Origin: Streptomyces xanthii | GTDB taxonomy: Bacteria > Actinomycetota > Actinomycetes > Streptomycetales > Streptomycetaceae | Reading direction: 5' to 3' | NCBI RefSeq assembly: GCF_014621695.1 | Contig: NZ_CP061281.1 | Span: forward strand, 682,001 to 746,000 | DNA: 64,000 bases | Part shown: piece by piece, positions 37,603 through 45,558 of the stretch | How positions within the stretch are numbered: the first letter of the stretch is position 1 | How the letters are laid out: the number at the start of each line of letters is the position of its first letter | Program-made: the position numbers and the translations under genes | Notes under the pieces: model-generated | Database searches by the model: none | Told to the model about the DNA's origin: nothing | Seen by the model: only the letters and a program-made list of their open reading frames with translations

Positions 37603-37848
37603 CACCGCACCACTCCCCCACTCCGCTTCCACGCGCTCCGCCCCGTGGTCCGCAGTGTGAAAGGCCTGCCCGGGCCCCGCAAGAGTGCCTTCCGCGCCGC
37701 GCCGCCCCCGGCTCCGGTCGACGCCGCCATACCGGTGAAACTCCCGGCGGCCCCAGGCACCGTCGGCCGCCGGGATGGCGCGATCGAGCAGTATGCGGGC
37801 AGCGGGCCCCCGGACGCCGGGCCTCCCGAGTCGACATGTGGAGCTGTG

Positions 37849-38370
37849 ATGAGGCGTATGCGCCTGGCCGTCGTGGGAACGGCCGCGTTCCTGACGATCG
37901 CCGCGACGAGCGGCTGTTCCGACGACAACGGGGGTGGCGGTTCCTCGTACGCGTCCCCGTCGTCGTCGACCAGCAAGAGCCCGAGCAGCGCTCCGGCCGG
38001 CGCCGCGGCCGAGGTGAAGACGGCGAAGGTCGGCGACCTCGGCACGGTTCTCGTCGACGGCAAGGGCCGCACCCTGTACCTGTTCGAGGCGGACAAGTCG
38101 ACGAGCTCCACGTGCAAGGGCGGCTGCGCGACGGCCTGGCCGCCGCTGCTGACGGAGGGCAAGGCGTCGGTGGGCGGCTCGGCGCAGGACAAGCTGCTCG
38201 GCACGACGAAGCGGGACGACGGCAAGACCCAGGTCACGTACCACGGGCACCCGGTCTACGGGTACGCGGGCGACACGAAGCCGGGCGACGCGAACGGCCA
38301 GGCCCTCAATCAGTTCGGCGCCGAGTGGTACGTGCTCGACGCCGACGGGAACAAGGTCGACAAGGACTGA
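37849..38370 (+). CDS. Secreted lipoprotein with COG4315 repeats
   Basis: The 173-residue precursor has a lipoprotein signal (MRRMRLAVVGTAAFLTIAA, lipobox TSGC), a Ser/Pro/Gly-rich spacer and two copies of the COG4315 module: TVLVDGKGRTLYLFEADKS with CKGGCATAWPPLL, and VTYHGHPVYGYAGDTKPGD with GAEWYVLDADG. These extracytoplasmic modules are common in Streptomyces and are often found with membrane cytochrome-like proteins. A paired Cys-x3-Cys is present. ATG 37849 follows GTGGAG. It ends three bases before the DUF6529 gene. Confidence 0.85.
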   Translation: MRRMRLAVVGTAAFLTIAATSGCSDDNGGGGSSYASPSSSTSKSPSSAPAGAAAEVKTAKVGDLGTVLVDGKGRTLYLFEADKSTSSTCKGGCATAWPPLLTEGKASVGGSAQDKLLGTTKRDDGKTQVTYHGHPVYGYAGDTKPGDANGQALNQFGAEWYVLDADGNKVDKD

Positions 38371-38373
38371 CCG

Positions 38374-38916
38374 GTGGCCACCACGACTCCGGCCCGGGCC
38401 GTCGCGGTCGCGCTCGGCGCGGTGCTGCCCGTGGCCGTCGGGGTGGCGATCTGGCTGACCGGCCGGCACCACTCCCCCGAGTACACGACGAGTCTGTTCG
38501 GCGCTCACGGCGCCGACGCGGTCACGCTCAAGGCCCGCCTGGGGTCGGCCCTGTTCGGTCTCGCGGTCGTCCAGGTCCTGCTCGCGCTGTGGATGTACGG
38601 CCGCGCCCGGCCCGGCCGGGTCCGCCCGGCCCACCGCGCCGTCGGCTGGCTGGCCTTCCTGCTGTCGGTGCCGATCGCCTTCCACTGTGTGCGCACCTAC
38701 GGCGTGGAGACGTCGAGCACCCGTGTCTTCCTGCACTCGGTCGCGGGCTGCGCGCTGTACGGGGCCTTCGTCACGAAGGTGCTGGTCGTGCGCAGCCGCC
38801 GGCTGCCGGGCTGGACGCTGCCGGTGGCGGGCGCCGCGCTGTTCGCCGCGATCGGGCTGCTCTGGTACTCGGCCGCGCTGTGGGCCCTCAACGGGTTCAC
38901 CGTCCCGGGCCTGTAG
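38374..38916 (+). CDS. DUF6529 family multi-pass membrane protein
   Basis: The 180-residue protein has four to five membrane helices. Histidines lie within or at the ends of helices: PAHRAVGWLAFLLSVPIAFH and RVFLHSVAGCALYGAFVTK. This spacing resembles cytochrome b561-type di-haem proteins, suggesting haem binding, but that is inference. The GTG at 38374 follows the lipoprotein gene by three bases, so they are co-transcribed. I recognise the family as DUF6529 but know no established function. Confidence 0.75.
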   Translation: MATTTPARAVAVALGAVLPVAVGVAIWLTGRHHSPEYTTSLFGAHGADAVTLKARLGSALFGLAVVQVLLALWMYGRARPGRVRPAHRAVGWLAFLLSVPIAFHCVRTYGVETSSTRVFLHSVAGCALYGAFVTKVLVVRSRRLPGWTLPVAGAALFAAIGLLWYSAALWALNGFTVPGL

Positions 38917-38939
38917 CGGCGGCCGTCTAGGCTCGCCGT

Positions 38940-39869
38940 ATGCGACGCGGCGATGTCACCGAGGACGACGGCACGTGGGTGGGGCTCTCCCTGGACCTGC
39001 GGGACCGTCTGCGTCCGGGGCTGTGCGTGTACAGCGCCGGGAACCGGCTGCTGATCTCCCAGGGGGACGCGCCCGTCCTGCTCGCCGTGATCGATCCGGG
39101 GTACGCGGGCGTCGACTTCTGGCGTACGGACGCGTACCGCTCGATCGTCCCGCCGCTGCGCGCCGACGAGGCACGCGCCCTGGCGGGCAGCACGCAGCGG
39201 TGGGCGCACCGCTTCGCCCGCTTCCTGGCCGACGCACCGGACGGACCGCTGCACGAGGGCCGCTGGCTGCTCTCGCCCGAGGGCCGGCTCCGTGGCCGCG
39301 ACGCCGGGGTCCCGCTCGCGGAGCACTGGGGCGAGCTGCTCGTCGAAGGGCATCCCGACGGGTACATCGACTGGTTCGTCCACTCCGGGTCCTGGGAGGT
39401 CCTGCCGTCGCGGCCGATGCCGGACGCCGGCGACAGCCGGGTCAAGGCGTACCGCAAGCAGGCCAGGGACGGGACGCTCCCGCCGGTCCTGACGTGGTGG
39501 ATCAGCGGCCTGGACTGCCATCTGATCCTCGACGGGCACGCACGCCTCGCCGCGGCGATCGCCGAGTCCGTGGAGCCCGCGCTCCTGGAGCTGCGCCGCG
39601 TGACGCCCCGCGACGAGCTGTCCGCGCGGGTCGACGAGGCGGTGGGCGCGTACACGTCGGAAATCGCCCGCTTCGCCGGGCTCCGCGCCACCCGGAGCCC
39701 CTCCGTCCCCGACGGCGCCGCACTCATGGGCCCGGTCCTCGCCCGCCGCCTCCGCGCCCTCGACACGGCGGGCCGCCCGACCTGGTCCTGGCCGCTGCCG
39801 GGCGGCGCCGCACGGTGGGACCGCATCGTGGAAGAGGTCACGAACAGCCGTGACTGGCCGCCGAGTTGA
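38940..39869 (+). CDS. Unrecognised 309-residue protein with a ParB-like DGHxR segment
   Basis: I do not recognise a characterised family. The protein is soluble with no signal peptide. Residues about 180-220 contain LPPVLTWWISGLDCHLILDGHARLAAAI, reminiscent of the ParB/sulfiredoxin-like segment in which a substrate-contacting DGxHR follows a hydrophobic strand. The C-terminus has a conserved-looking PTWSWPLPGGAARWD. TAGGCT (38928-38933) lies six bases before ATG 38940 and no ribosome site is present, so the mRNA is likely leaderless. Confidence 0.7.
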   Translation: MRRGDVTEDDGTWVGLSLDLRDRLRPGLCVYSAGNRLLISQGDAPVLLAVIDPGYAGVDFWRTDAYRSIVPPLRADEARALAGSTQRWAHRFARFLADAPDGPLHEGRWLLSPEGRLRGRDAGVPLAEHWGELLVEGHPDGYIDWFVHSGSWEVLPSRPMPDAGDSRVKAYRKQARDGTLPPVLTWWISGLDCHLILDGHARLAAAIAESVEPALLELRRVTPRDELSARVDEAVGAYTSEIARFAGLRATRSPSVPDGAALMGPVLARRLRALDTAGRPTWSWPLPGGAARWDRIVEEVTNSRDWPPS

Positions 39870-39907
39870 CGGCTCATTCAGGGCGGGCGAAGCAGGACGA
39901 GTACCCG

Positions 39908-40753
39908 TCACGGGGCAACGGACGGCGTCGCGCTCTGGTGCCGGCGCAGTTCCACGGGGTCGTGCGCCGAGAAGATCCTGATCTCGTCCCCGCTGGTCCG
40001 CGCCAGTTCCAGCAGCCGCTGCTGGTTGTGCAGCCGGGGCGACCCCTCGGTCTCCACGAGGGACTGGAACAGGCGCAGGCCCGCCGTCGAGCGGGGGTCG
40101 GCGGGGTCGACCTCGCCGTGGAAGAAGTAGGCGTCGCCCGCGTGCAGCAGCCAGCCGTCGCCGCTGTCCACCGCCACGCCGGTGTGCCCCCTGGTGTGGC
40201 CGGCGAGCGGCACCAGGAGGATCTCCGGGGGAAGTCCGATGAGCCCGCGCACGGCGTCGAAGCCGAACCAGGATTCGCCGACCGCCTCATAGGTCTCCCA
40301 GTCGGGGCCGTGCGCCCGCTGCGCGGCGGGGTAGCGGATCCGCTCGGCGCGCGTCCCGGCCGACAGCGCGGCGTCGAGCTCGGTCCGCAGCACGTGGACC
40401 TTGGCGCGGGGGAAGTCGCGCAGTCCGCCGGCGTGGTCGAGATCCAGGTGGGTGAGGACGATGTGGCGCACGTCCTCGATGTCGTAGCCGAGCGCGGCCA
40501 CTTGACGCACGGCGGTCTCGTCCGGGTCGAGCACGGGCCTGGCCACGACCCGGAACCCTCGGCCCAGCGACTCCGACGGCCGCGCCACGTCGTCGAGCCC
40601 GACACCTGAGTCGACGAGTACGAGGCCCTGCTCGGTCTCGATCAGCAGGCAGTGGCAGACCATCTCGCCGGCACCGAACGGGCTGCCCGTCCCGTTGACC
40701 AGCCGGCGTCCGAACGGTCGCATGGTGCCGCAGTTCAGATGGTGGATCCTCAT
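39908..40753 (-). CDS. Metallo-beta-lactamase fold lactonase-like hydrolase
   Basis: The 281-residue protein has the AHL-lactonase-type MBL pattern: VNGTGSPFGAGEMVCHCLLIET, LVLVDSGVGLDD, the metal motif LTHLDLDHAGGLRDFP, VPLAGHTRGHTGVAV and LLHAGDAYFF. The substrate could be a lactone or another ester. The start ATG 40753 overlaps the stop of the upstream TetR gene (ATGA), so regulator and enzyme are translated together from one transcript. Confidence 0.88.
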   Translation of the reverse strand: MRIHHLNCGTMRPFGRRLVNGTGSPFGAGEMVCHCLLIETEQGLVLVDSGVGLDDVARPSESLGRGFRVVARPVLDPDETAVRQVAALGYDIEDVRHIVLTHLDLDHAGGLRDFPRAKVHVLRTELDAALSAGTRAERIRYPAAQRAHGPDWETYEAVGESWFGFDAVRGLIGLPPEILLVPLAGHTRGHTGVAVDSGDGWLLHAGDAYFFHGEVDPADPRSTAGLRLFQSLVETEGSPRLHNQQRLLELARTSGDEIRIFSAHDPVELRRHQSATPSVAP

Positions 40754-41328
40754 CGCACAGCCTCCGCAATACTCCGTCGCAGGTGGGCGCCCACCGCGTG
40801 GAGCGGCGCGACGTCCCGTCGGGTCTTCGCCAGCAGGAGCGCGCCCTCGATCGAGGCGACAAGGACGACGGCCAGGGCCGCCGAGCGGTCGGCGGCGACG
40901 CCGTGTCCGACGAGGTGGTCGCTGATCGTGTCGGTCCAGGACGCGTAGACGCGCTCGCACGCGGTTCTGATCGCCTCGCTGTCCCCGGCGGCGTCGAGCG
41001 CGACCGTCGCGACCGGGCACCCCGCGGTGAAGTCCGAGGCCTCCAGGGCGTCGGCGAGCGCCTGCAGCACGGCCCCGACGGCGGCCTCGGGCTCGTCGGC
41101 CGCGTCGAGGGCCGCCTTGATCAGGTCGCACATCTCGCCGCCGGACAGCGCGAGCGCCTCCGAGGCCAACTGCTCCTTCCCGCCCGGGAAGTGGAAGTAG
41201 AGCGACCCCTTCGGCGCCCCGCCCTCGGCGAGCACCTGATTGAGGCCGGTGGCGTGGTACCCCTGCGTCTGGAACAGCGTGGCCGCAGCGCGAAGTACCC
41301 GTTCCCTGGTGTCAGTTCGGCGTGGCAT
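40750..41328 (-). CDS. TetR-family regulator (LmrA/YxaF-type)
   Basis: The 192-residue regulator has its helix-turn-helix at residues about 8-50 (RERVLRAAATLFQTQGYHATGLNQV, then GAPKGSLYFHFPGGKEQLA). The GSLYFHFPGGKEQL segment is typical of the LmrA/QacR-related group. The palindrome AGACTGGTCT (41343-41352) stands upstream, next to a TATATT box that lies seven bases before the ATG. This implies autoregulation of a leaderless mRNA covering the lactonase gene as well. Confidence 0.9.
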   Translation of the reverse strand: MPRRTDTRERVLRAAATLFQTQGYHATGLNQVLAEGGAPKGSLYFHFPGGKEQLASEALALSGGEMCDLIKAALDAADEPEAAVGAVLQALADALEASDFTAGCPVATVALDAAGDSEAIRTACERVYASWTDTISDHLVGHGVAADRSAALAVVLVASIEGALLLAKTRRDVAPLHAVGAHLRRSIAEAVR

Positions 41329-41342
41329 GACTTTTAATATAC

Positions 41343-41352
41343 AGACTGGTCT
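41343..41352. promoter_or_regulatory. TetR operator candidate
   Basis: AGAC-TG-GTCT is a perfect inverted repeat extended by near-symmetric TA-rich flanks. It overlaps the upstream side of the leftward TATATT -10 box (complement of 41336-41341). AGACnnGTCT cores are typical for this TetR branch. Confidence 0.65.
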
Positions 41353-42074
41353 AGTAAGAACAAGAGGCTGTCAGACCGCCAGAGACGCCCTGGGCTCGGC
41401 GCATCTCGTCGGCGTGTGCGTGCACGGTTCGGCTGTGCTGGGCGGATTCCGGGCCACGCGCAGCGACTTGGACGTGCTGGCTGTCGTCGCGGGGGCGACT
41501 GGCCAGGCCGAACAGCGGGATCTGGGCGAGGAGTTGGCAGCCACGGCGGCGCACTGCCCCGGCACGGGGCTGGAGTTGAGTGTCGTCACGTCGGCCACGG
41601 CGGCGGACCTCGGTGCCTGCCCGTTCGAGGTCCATGTCCGGGCGAGCGCGGAGGAGCGGGTCGTCGTGCCGGGGGCGGGTCACGCCGGGGACCCCGATCT
41701 CGTCCTGCACTGCGCCGTGTGCCGCGATCACCCCTACGCCGTCTGCGGTCCCCCGGCGTCCGAGGTGTTCGGCCCGGTGCCCGCCGAGCGCGTCGTGACC
41801 GCGATGCTGGACGAGCTGCGGTGGGGGCTCGATCAGGCCGATTCGACCTACGCGGTGCTCAACGCGTGCCGCGCGCTCCGTTTCGCCGAGGGCGGAGGGC
41901 TGTGCTCGAAGGTCGGCGGCGGACGGTGGTACCTGTCCCGGCACGGGGGGCATACGACGGTTGCCGCCGCCCTCTCACATCAGCTCGGGTGCGGGCCCCG
42001 GCCGGCGTCGGCCGATGCCGCGGTGTTCGTGGAGAGCGCCTCCCGACTGCTCACCCCGGGTCCGCCCTCGCCGA

Positions 42075-42109
42075 CTCCCGCCCGCCGGAGGGCTTCCGGC
42101 GGGCGGGAG
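42075..42109. terminator. Strong hairpin terminator embedded in the 3' end of a frame
   Basis: CTCCCGCCCGCCGGA (42075-42089) and TCCGGCGGGCGGGAG (42095-42109) are perfect 15-base inverted arms around a five-base loop. It lies inside the nucleotidyltransferase reading frame, just before the stop of the convergent acyl-CoA ligase at 42124, and can serve both. Confidence 0.85.
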
Positions 42110-42123
42110 TGCGGGCCCCGGCT

Positions 42124-43725
42124 CTAGACCCGTGCGGCCGCTTCCTCCGCCAGCCTGCGCAGCAGCTTCTTGTCCGGCTTGCCGGCGTCGGTCAGCGGGA
42201 GCGCCGGCAGGAAGGTGATGTGCGCCGGTTCGTACATCGCGCCGCGCTCCTCGCGCACCGCCGCCCGCAGCTCCTCCGCCGTCACGCCGGAGCCCGGCAC
42301 GGGGACGACCGCGGCGTGCACCCGCTCCATGCGGTCGGCGTCGCGCACGCCGTACACGGCGCTCTGGCGCACCTTCGGGTGCGCGTTGACGAGGTCTTCC
42401 AGTTCGGTGGTGTACACGTGGCCGCCGACGACCACGATCATGTCCTTGAGCCGGTCGACCACCGTGATGTAGCCGTCCGCGTCCAGGAACCCGATGTCGC
42501 CGGTGCGCAGCCAGCCGTCACGCAGCACCTCGGCGGTCAGTCCGGGCTGCTTCCAGTAGCCCGTCATCACACCCTCGGAGCGGACGCAGATCTCGCCGAG
42601 TTCACCGACGGGCAGGTCCCGGCCGTCGGGGGCACGGACGGCGACGTCCACGCCGGGCAGCACCCTGCCGGCGGACCGCAGCCGTTCGGGCCGCTCCGGG
42701 TCGTGGTCGTCGGCGGTGAGCACACTGATCCCGCCGGCCTCGTTCTGCCCGTAGAACTGCACGAGCACGGGCCCGAGACGGCATACGGCGTCCGCGATGC
42801 GCGCGGGTGAGGCCTGACAGCCTCCGTACGTCAGGCCACGCAGGCTGCTCAGGTCGCGCCGCGCGAACTCCGGGTGGTCGAGCAGCTCGTAGAGGAGCGG
42901 CGGCAGCAGGAACAGGCGGGTGACGCGTTCGCGCTCGATGGTGGCGAGCACCTCGCCCGCGTCGAAGTCGTCGTGCAGCACGACGGTGCCGCCGGAGCGG
43001 ATCACGATGTCCGCCAGCAGGCCCGCGGCGTGCGCGAGGGTGGTGCAGGCGAGTTGGCGGGGCGCCGGTTCCCCAGGGCGGACCGCGGTCGCCATGCGGT
43101 TCATCCGGGCGACCTGCTCGAAGGTGGTGACGATGCCCTTGGGGTGGCCGGTGGTGCCGCCGGTGTGCCGGATGGTGCAGATGTCTTCGGGCCGGGCCCG
43201 GGAGACGAACGCGTCGTCCGGCTGCCCGGCGGCGAGTGCCGTCAGATCCGGCCCTGTCGAACCCCCGCCCCCGCCGAGGACGAACACGTGCGGCACGGGC
43301 ACGCGGTCCGTGATCTCGGCCGCACGGTCCGCGTACCGCGGGTCCACCATCAGGACCCGCGTCTCGACGTCCTGGACGATCGTCGCCTGCACGTCGGCGG
43401 ACAGCTTGTTGTAGAGGTGGTTGACGCGGCAGCCCAGCAGGTTGGCGGCGTACCGGGCCGCGACGGCCTCGGGCAGATTGCCGCTGAGCAGGGTGACGGT
43501 GGTGGCCCGCTCGACGCCGGCGGCGGCGAGGGCGTGGGCCATTCCGTGGACCAGCGCGTGGAATTGACGGGACGTCATGCGGTGTTCGCCGTGGACCAGC
43601 AGTTCGCGGTCCGGGGCGGCCCGGAGGGCGTCGAGGCTCTCCTCGACGAAAGTACGGAAGAGTGGGGGGTCTTGGCGGGTGGTGCGCGTGGGGGTGGCTA
43701 CGGCTGCGGATGCCTCGGCGGGCAT
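42124..43725 (-). CDS. AMP-dependent acyl-CoA synthetase/ligase
   Basis: The 533-residue ANL-superfamily enzyme adenylates a carboxylic acid and transfers it to CoA. Motifs are the P-loop-like RHTGGTTGHPKGIV, LTYGGCQASPARIAD, VQFYGQNEAGG, the hinge DGWLRTGDIGFLDADGYITVVDRLKDMI, and the C-terminal lysine in LPLTDAGKPDKKLLRRL. Usual family sequence SSGTTG reads HTGGTTG here, an acceptable variant. AGGAGG lies seven bases before ATG 43725. The substrate is unknown. An inverted repeat in its upstream region (43859-43879) suggests a dedicated regulator. Confidence 0.9.
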   Translation of the reverse strand: MPAEASAAVATPTRTTRQDPPLFRTFVEESLDALRAAPDRELLVHGEHRMTSRQFHALVHGMAHALAAAGVERATTVTLLSGNLPEAVAARYAANLLGCRVNHLYNKLSADVQATIVQDVETRVLMVDPRYADRAAEITDRVPVPHVFVLGGGGGSTGPDLTALAAGQPDDAFVSRARPEDICTIRHTGGTTGHPKGIVTTFEQVARMNRMATAVRPGEPAPRQLACTTLAHAAGLLADIVIRSGGTVVLHDDFDAGEVLATIERERVTRLFLLPPLLYELLDHPEFARRDLSSLRGLTYGGCQASPARIADAVCRLGPVLVQFYGQNEAGGISVLTADDHDPERPERLRSAGRVLPGVDVAVRAPDGRDLPVGELGEICVRSEGVMTGYWKQPGLTAEVLRDGWLRTGDIGFLDADGYITVVDRLKDMIVVVGGHVYTTELEDLVNAHPKVRQSAVYGVRDADRMERVHAAVVPVPGSGVTAEELRAAVREERGAMYEPAHITFLPALPLTDAGKPDKKLLRRLAEEAAARV

Positions 43726-43858
43726 GTGCGTTCCTCCTGAACCCACGGGCGCCCTCGTCCCTGGGTGCGCCCGTGGTGGTGCTCGATCGGTCACGGAGGT
43801 CCGGGGCCGCCCACGCATGCGGGCGCGCCCGGAGGGGGTGGGGCCCACCCCGGGCAAT

Positions 43859-43879
43859 TTGGTTGCCCCAGACAACCAA
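43859..43879. promoter_or_regulatory. Inverted repeat upstream of acyl-CoA ligase
   Basis: TTGGTTG (43859-43865) and CAACCAA (43873-43879) are perfect seven-base arms spaced by seven bases, about 135 bases upstream of the ligase start. The architecture fits a dimeric repressor site, but no regulator gene adjoins it; the nearest candidate is a truncated LysR fragment. Confidence 0.5.
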
Positions 43880-43959
43880 TCTCAGGCTAACCTGCCGTCC
43901 CGTCAGTTCGCGCCTCAGATCAAGCCATATGCGCCCGCTTGACTCCTTCTTTTCCTTGA

Positions 43960-44290
43960 TCACATACGCATTTGACCATCGGACCCTTGCCGGGCGGCGG
44001 GCTCGCGCATCAAGTCGACGATCAGGCGGATGTCGTCCGGGGTCGTCGCCGGGTTCACGATCGCGAGGCGGGTGCAGGGGCGGCCGCGGTGGCTGGTGGG
44101 GGTGACGAAGGCCTGTTGCGCGTCGAGCAGGGCGCGGCTCCAGCGGGCGTAGTCCGCGTGGTCCCAGCCGTGGCGCTCGAAGACGAGGACGGACAGCTCG
44201 GGTTCGACGAGCAGGTCCACGCGGCCGGCGGCGCGGATCAGCTCGGCGCCGGCCCGCGCCGTGGCAAGTGTCCGCTCCACGGCGTCGCGG
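43960..44290 (-). pseudogene. C-terminal remnant of a PLP-dependent decarboxylase
   Basis: About 105 codons of the C-terminal domain survive, ending at TGA 43960-43962. They read DAVERTLATARAGAELIRAAG, VEPELSVLVFERHGWDHADYARWS and TRLAIVNPATTPDDIRLIVDLM, characteristic of group II PLP decarboxylases (aspartate/DABA/aromatic amino acid type). The PLP lysine and all N-terminal sequence are missing. Upstream in frame, the translation is unrelated because the DNA there belongs to a LysR fragment on the other strand. Confidence 0.75.
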
Positions 44291-44499
44291 TTGTGACGGC
44301 GGCGCACGGGTTCAGCCCCCGCCTCCAGCATCACGTGGACAGCCTCGACCTGGCGGCACGGCTCATCGCGGCGGGCCTGGGCACCGCCTTCGTGGCCGCC
44401 GACGGCCCCCGCCACCCCGGCGTGCGCGCGCTCCCCCTTCACGGGCTGGCCGGAACCCGCCGCAGCTACGCCCTGACCCGCCCCGGCCGCGCGGCATGA
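44285..44499 (+). pseudogene. C-terminal remnant of a LysR-family regulator
   Basis: Around 70 codons of a LysR effector-binding domain survive: HHVDSLDLAARLIAAGLGTAFV, then VRALPLHGLAGTRRSYALTR before the stop. The helix-turn-helix and the first half of the effector domain are absent. The left boundary abuts the decarboxylase remnant on the opposite strand at about 44285-44300. The two fragments point away from each other. Confidence 0.7.
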
Positions 44500-44644
44500 C
44501 CGGCGCATGCCGCCGTGATCGCGGCCGTCGCCGGAGCCGCACCGGATTCCGCGGCCGCCGCGCACTGAACACGCGTGCGGGGGTACCGGCCACGACGGGC
44601 CGGTACCCCCGCACCTCATACCTCCGTGCCGGACGCCGTTGCGC

Positions 44645-45139
44645 TCAGTCGAAGACGAGCGGGCCCGGGGCCTGCGCGGAGGTCGCCGTACAGGTCGCCG
44701 TGATGCCGAAGACGACCACCTTCAGGGACGTCGCCTCCAGGCTGTCGCCGGAGGCGACCGTCCCGGTGAGCGGGCCGGTCGACACGGGGCTGCCGGCCGG
44801 GATCGCGGGGTTGGAGTTGCCGGTGAACTGGACCGCGCCCGTGCCGTGGTTGGTGAGAGTGAGGGTGGAGTTCACGGAGCCCGCGCCGACATTGATCGGA
44901 GCGGTGATGGCGGAGGTCGACACCTCGATGGTCGCGGCGGTGCCGTTCTGCGCCGCAGTGAGGGTGGCGCTGCCGGAGCCCCAGGTGCCGCAGTCGAAGG
45001 AGATCGTGGCGGTCTGCGGCGCGACGGCGCCGGCCGCGGGAGCCAGTGCCAGTACGCCGGCCGCGAGGCCGGCGCCGAGCGCCGCGGTCAGCCCGGCGCG
45101 CCGGGGAGCGGAGAAGGAGATACGGGGGTTTCGTCGCAT
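44645..45139 (-). CDS. Secreted beta-rich protein of unknown function
   Basis: The 164-residue precursor has a Sec signal peptide (RRAGLTAALGAGLAAGVLALAPAAGAVA, cleavage near residue 39). The mature domain is rich in Thr, Ser, Ala and Gly with alternating hydrophobic strands (ATISFDCGTWGSGSATLTA, then TLTLTNHGTGAVQFTGN). It contains two cysteines, FDCG and TATCTA, probably a disulfide. No family is recognised. Its long 5' leader (45140-45400) holds two palindromes. Confidence 0.75.
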   Translation of the reverse strand: MRRNPRISFSAPRRAGLTAALGAGLAAGVLALAPAAGAVAPQTATISFDCGTWGSGSATLTAAQNGTAATIEVSTSAITAPINVGAGSVNSTLTLTNHGTGAVQFTGNSNPAIPAGSPVSTGPLTGTVASGDSLEATSLKVVVFGITATCTATSAQAPGPLVFD

Positions 45140-45186
45140 GGGGGTACCCTGTGCCCTTCGTGTGGGGGGAAGGTCGCACCGGTGGC

Positions 45187-45306
45187 CTGACGGTCTGTCA
45201 GCCGTGGTGAGTGGGCCCATTGAGGCACGCCCCTCTTGAGACGACAAGGCACGGTCACGCTTCTTTTGGCATGCACCGTTCAATTCGCGCCGTGGTCGAA
45301 CCACGG
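45187..45306. promoter_or_regulatory. Two palindromes upstream of the secreted-protein gene
   Basis: CTGAC-GGTCT-GTCAG (45187-45201) and CCGTGGT-CGA-ACCACGG (45290-45306) are perfect inverted repeats with arms of five and seven bases. They lie in the intergenic region between the leftward secreted-protein gene and the tRNA-like RNA. They may be operators or RNA hairpins; nothing identifies a binder. Confidence 0.4.
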
Positions 45307-45427
45307 GCAGGGAGTCCCGGACACCCTCGCCGCGGCAGGACTTCGTCATCGGCCGACAAATCGATCGCCCCGCACAGGTCCGATCTCTATCCTGCGGTGA
45401 GCGGAATCGCGCGGTTCCGCAGGTCGG

Positions 45428-45546
45428 GGCGCCGTGGCAGAGCGGCCCATTGCGATCGGCGTGAGCGGTGCCTCGCTCACGCCGACTGGAGGAGAGGGGC
45501 GGGCACGCCCGTCTCCATCCCGCGGGTTCGAATCCCGTCGGCGTCC
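45428..45546 (+). ncRNA. tRNA-like RNA with long variable arm and no normal anticodon loop
   Basis: The element folds as a class II tRNA. A seven-pair acceptor stem joins 45428-45434 with 45539-45545; a three-pair D stem (45437-45439 with 45451-45453) encloses a loop with GG at 45444-45445; a five-pair T stem (45522-45526 with 45534-45538) carries the loop TTCGAAT; and a long variable arm runs from 45491 to 45516. In place of a five-pair, seven-base anticodon arm there is an 11-pair helix (45457-45467 with 45474-45484) closed by the six-base loop GTGCCT. The acceptor helix continues outward to 13 pairs (45422 with 45551), so the discriminator position is paired. No CCA is encoded. Confidence 0.6.
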
Positions 45547-45558
45547 CGACCGCCCCGG

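Larger units (their letters stand above)
41327..42127 (+). pseudogene. Aminoglycoside nucleotidyltransferase-like gene, probably degraded at both ends
   Basis: The core (from about 41405 to 42050) matches the AadA-like nucleotidyltransferases: VHGSAVLGGFRATRSDLDVL carries the GS and DxD catalytic motif, and the later VLNACRALRFAEGGG with KVGGGRWYLSR is the C-terminal domain signature. The N-terminus is doubtful: the only upstream in-frame ATG (41327) overlaps the divergent tetR start and translates promoter DNA (MTFNIQTGLVR). The C-terminus runs through a strong hairpin terminator (42075-42109) and ends in low-complexity PTPARRRASGGREC. Both ends look extended or eroded. Confidence 0.6.

Noticed and set aside
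45428..45546. An ordinary tRNA-Ser or tRNA-Leu
   Set aside because: The long variable arm fits, but no seven-base anticodon loop can be formed. The 11-pair helix leaves only a six-base loop, so a decoding tRNA is not supported.
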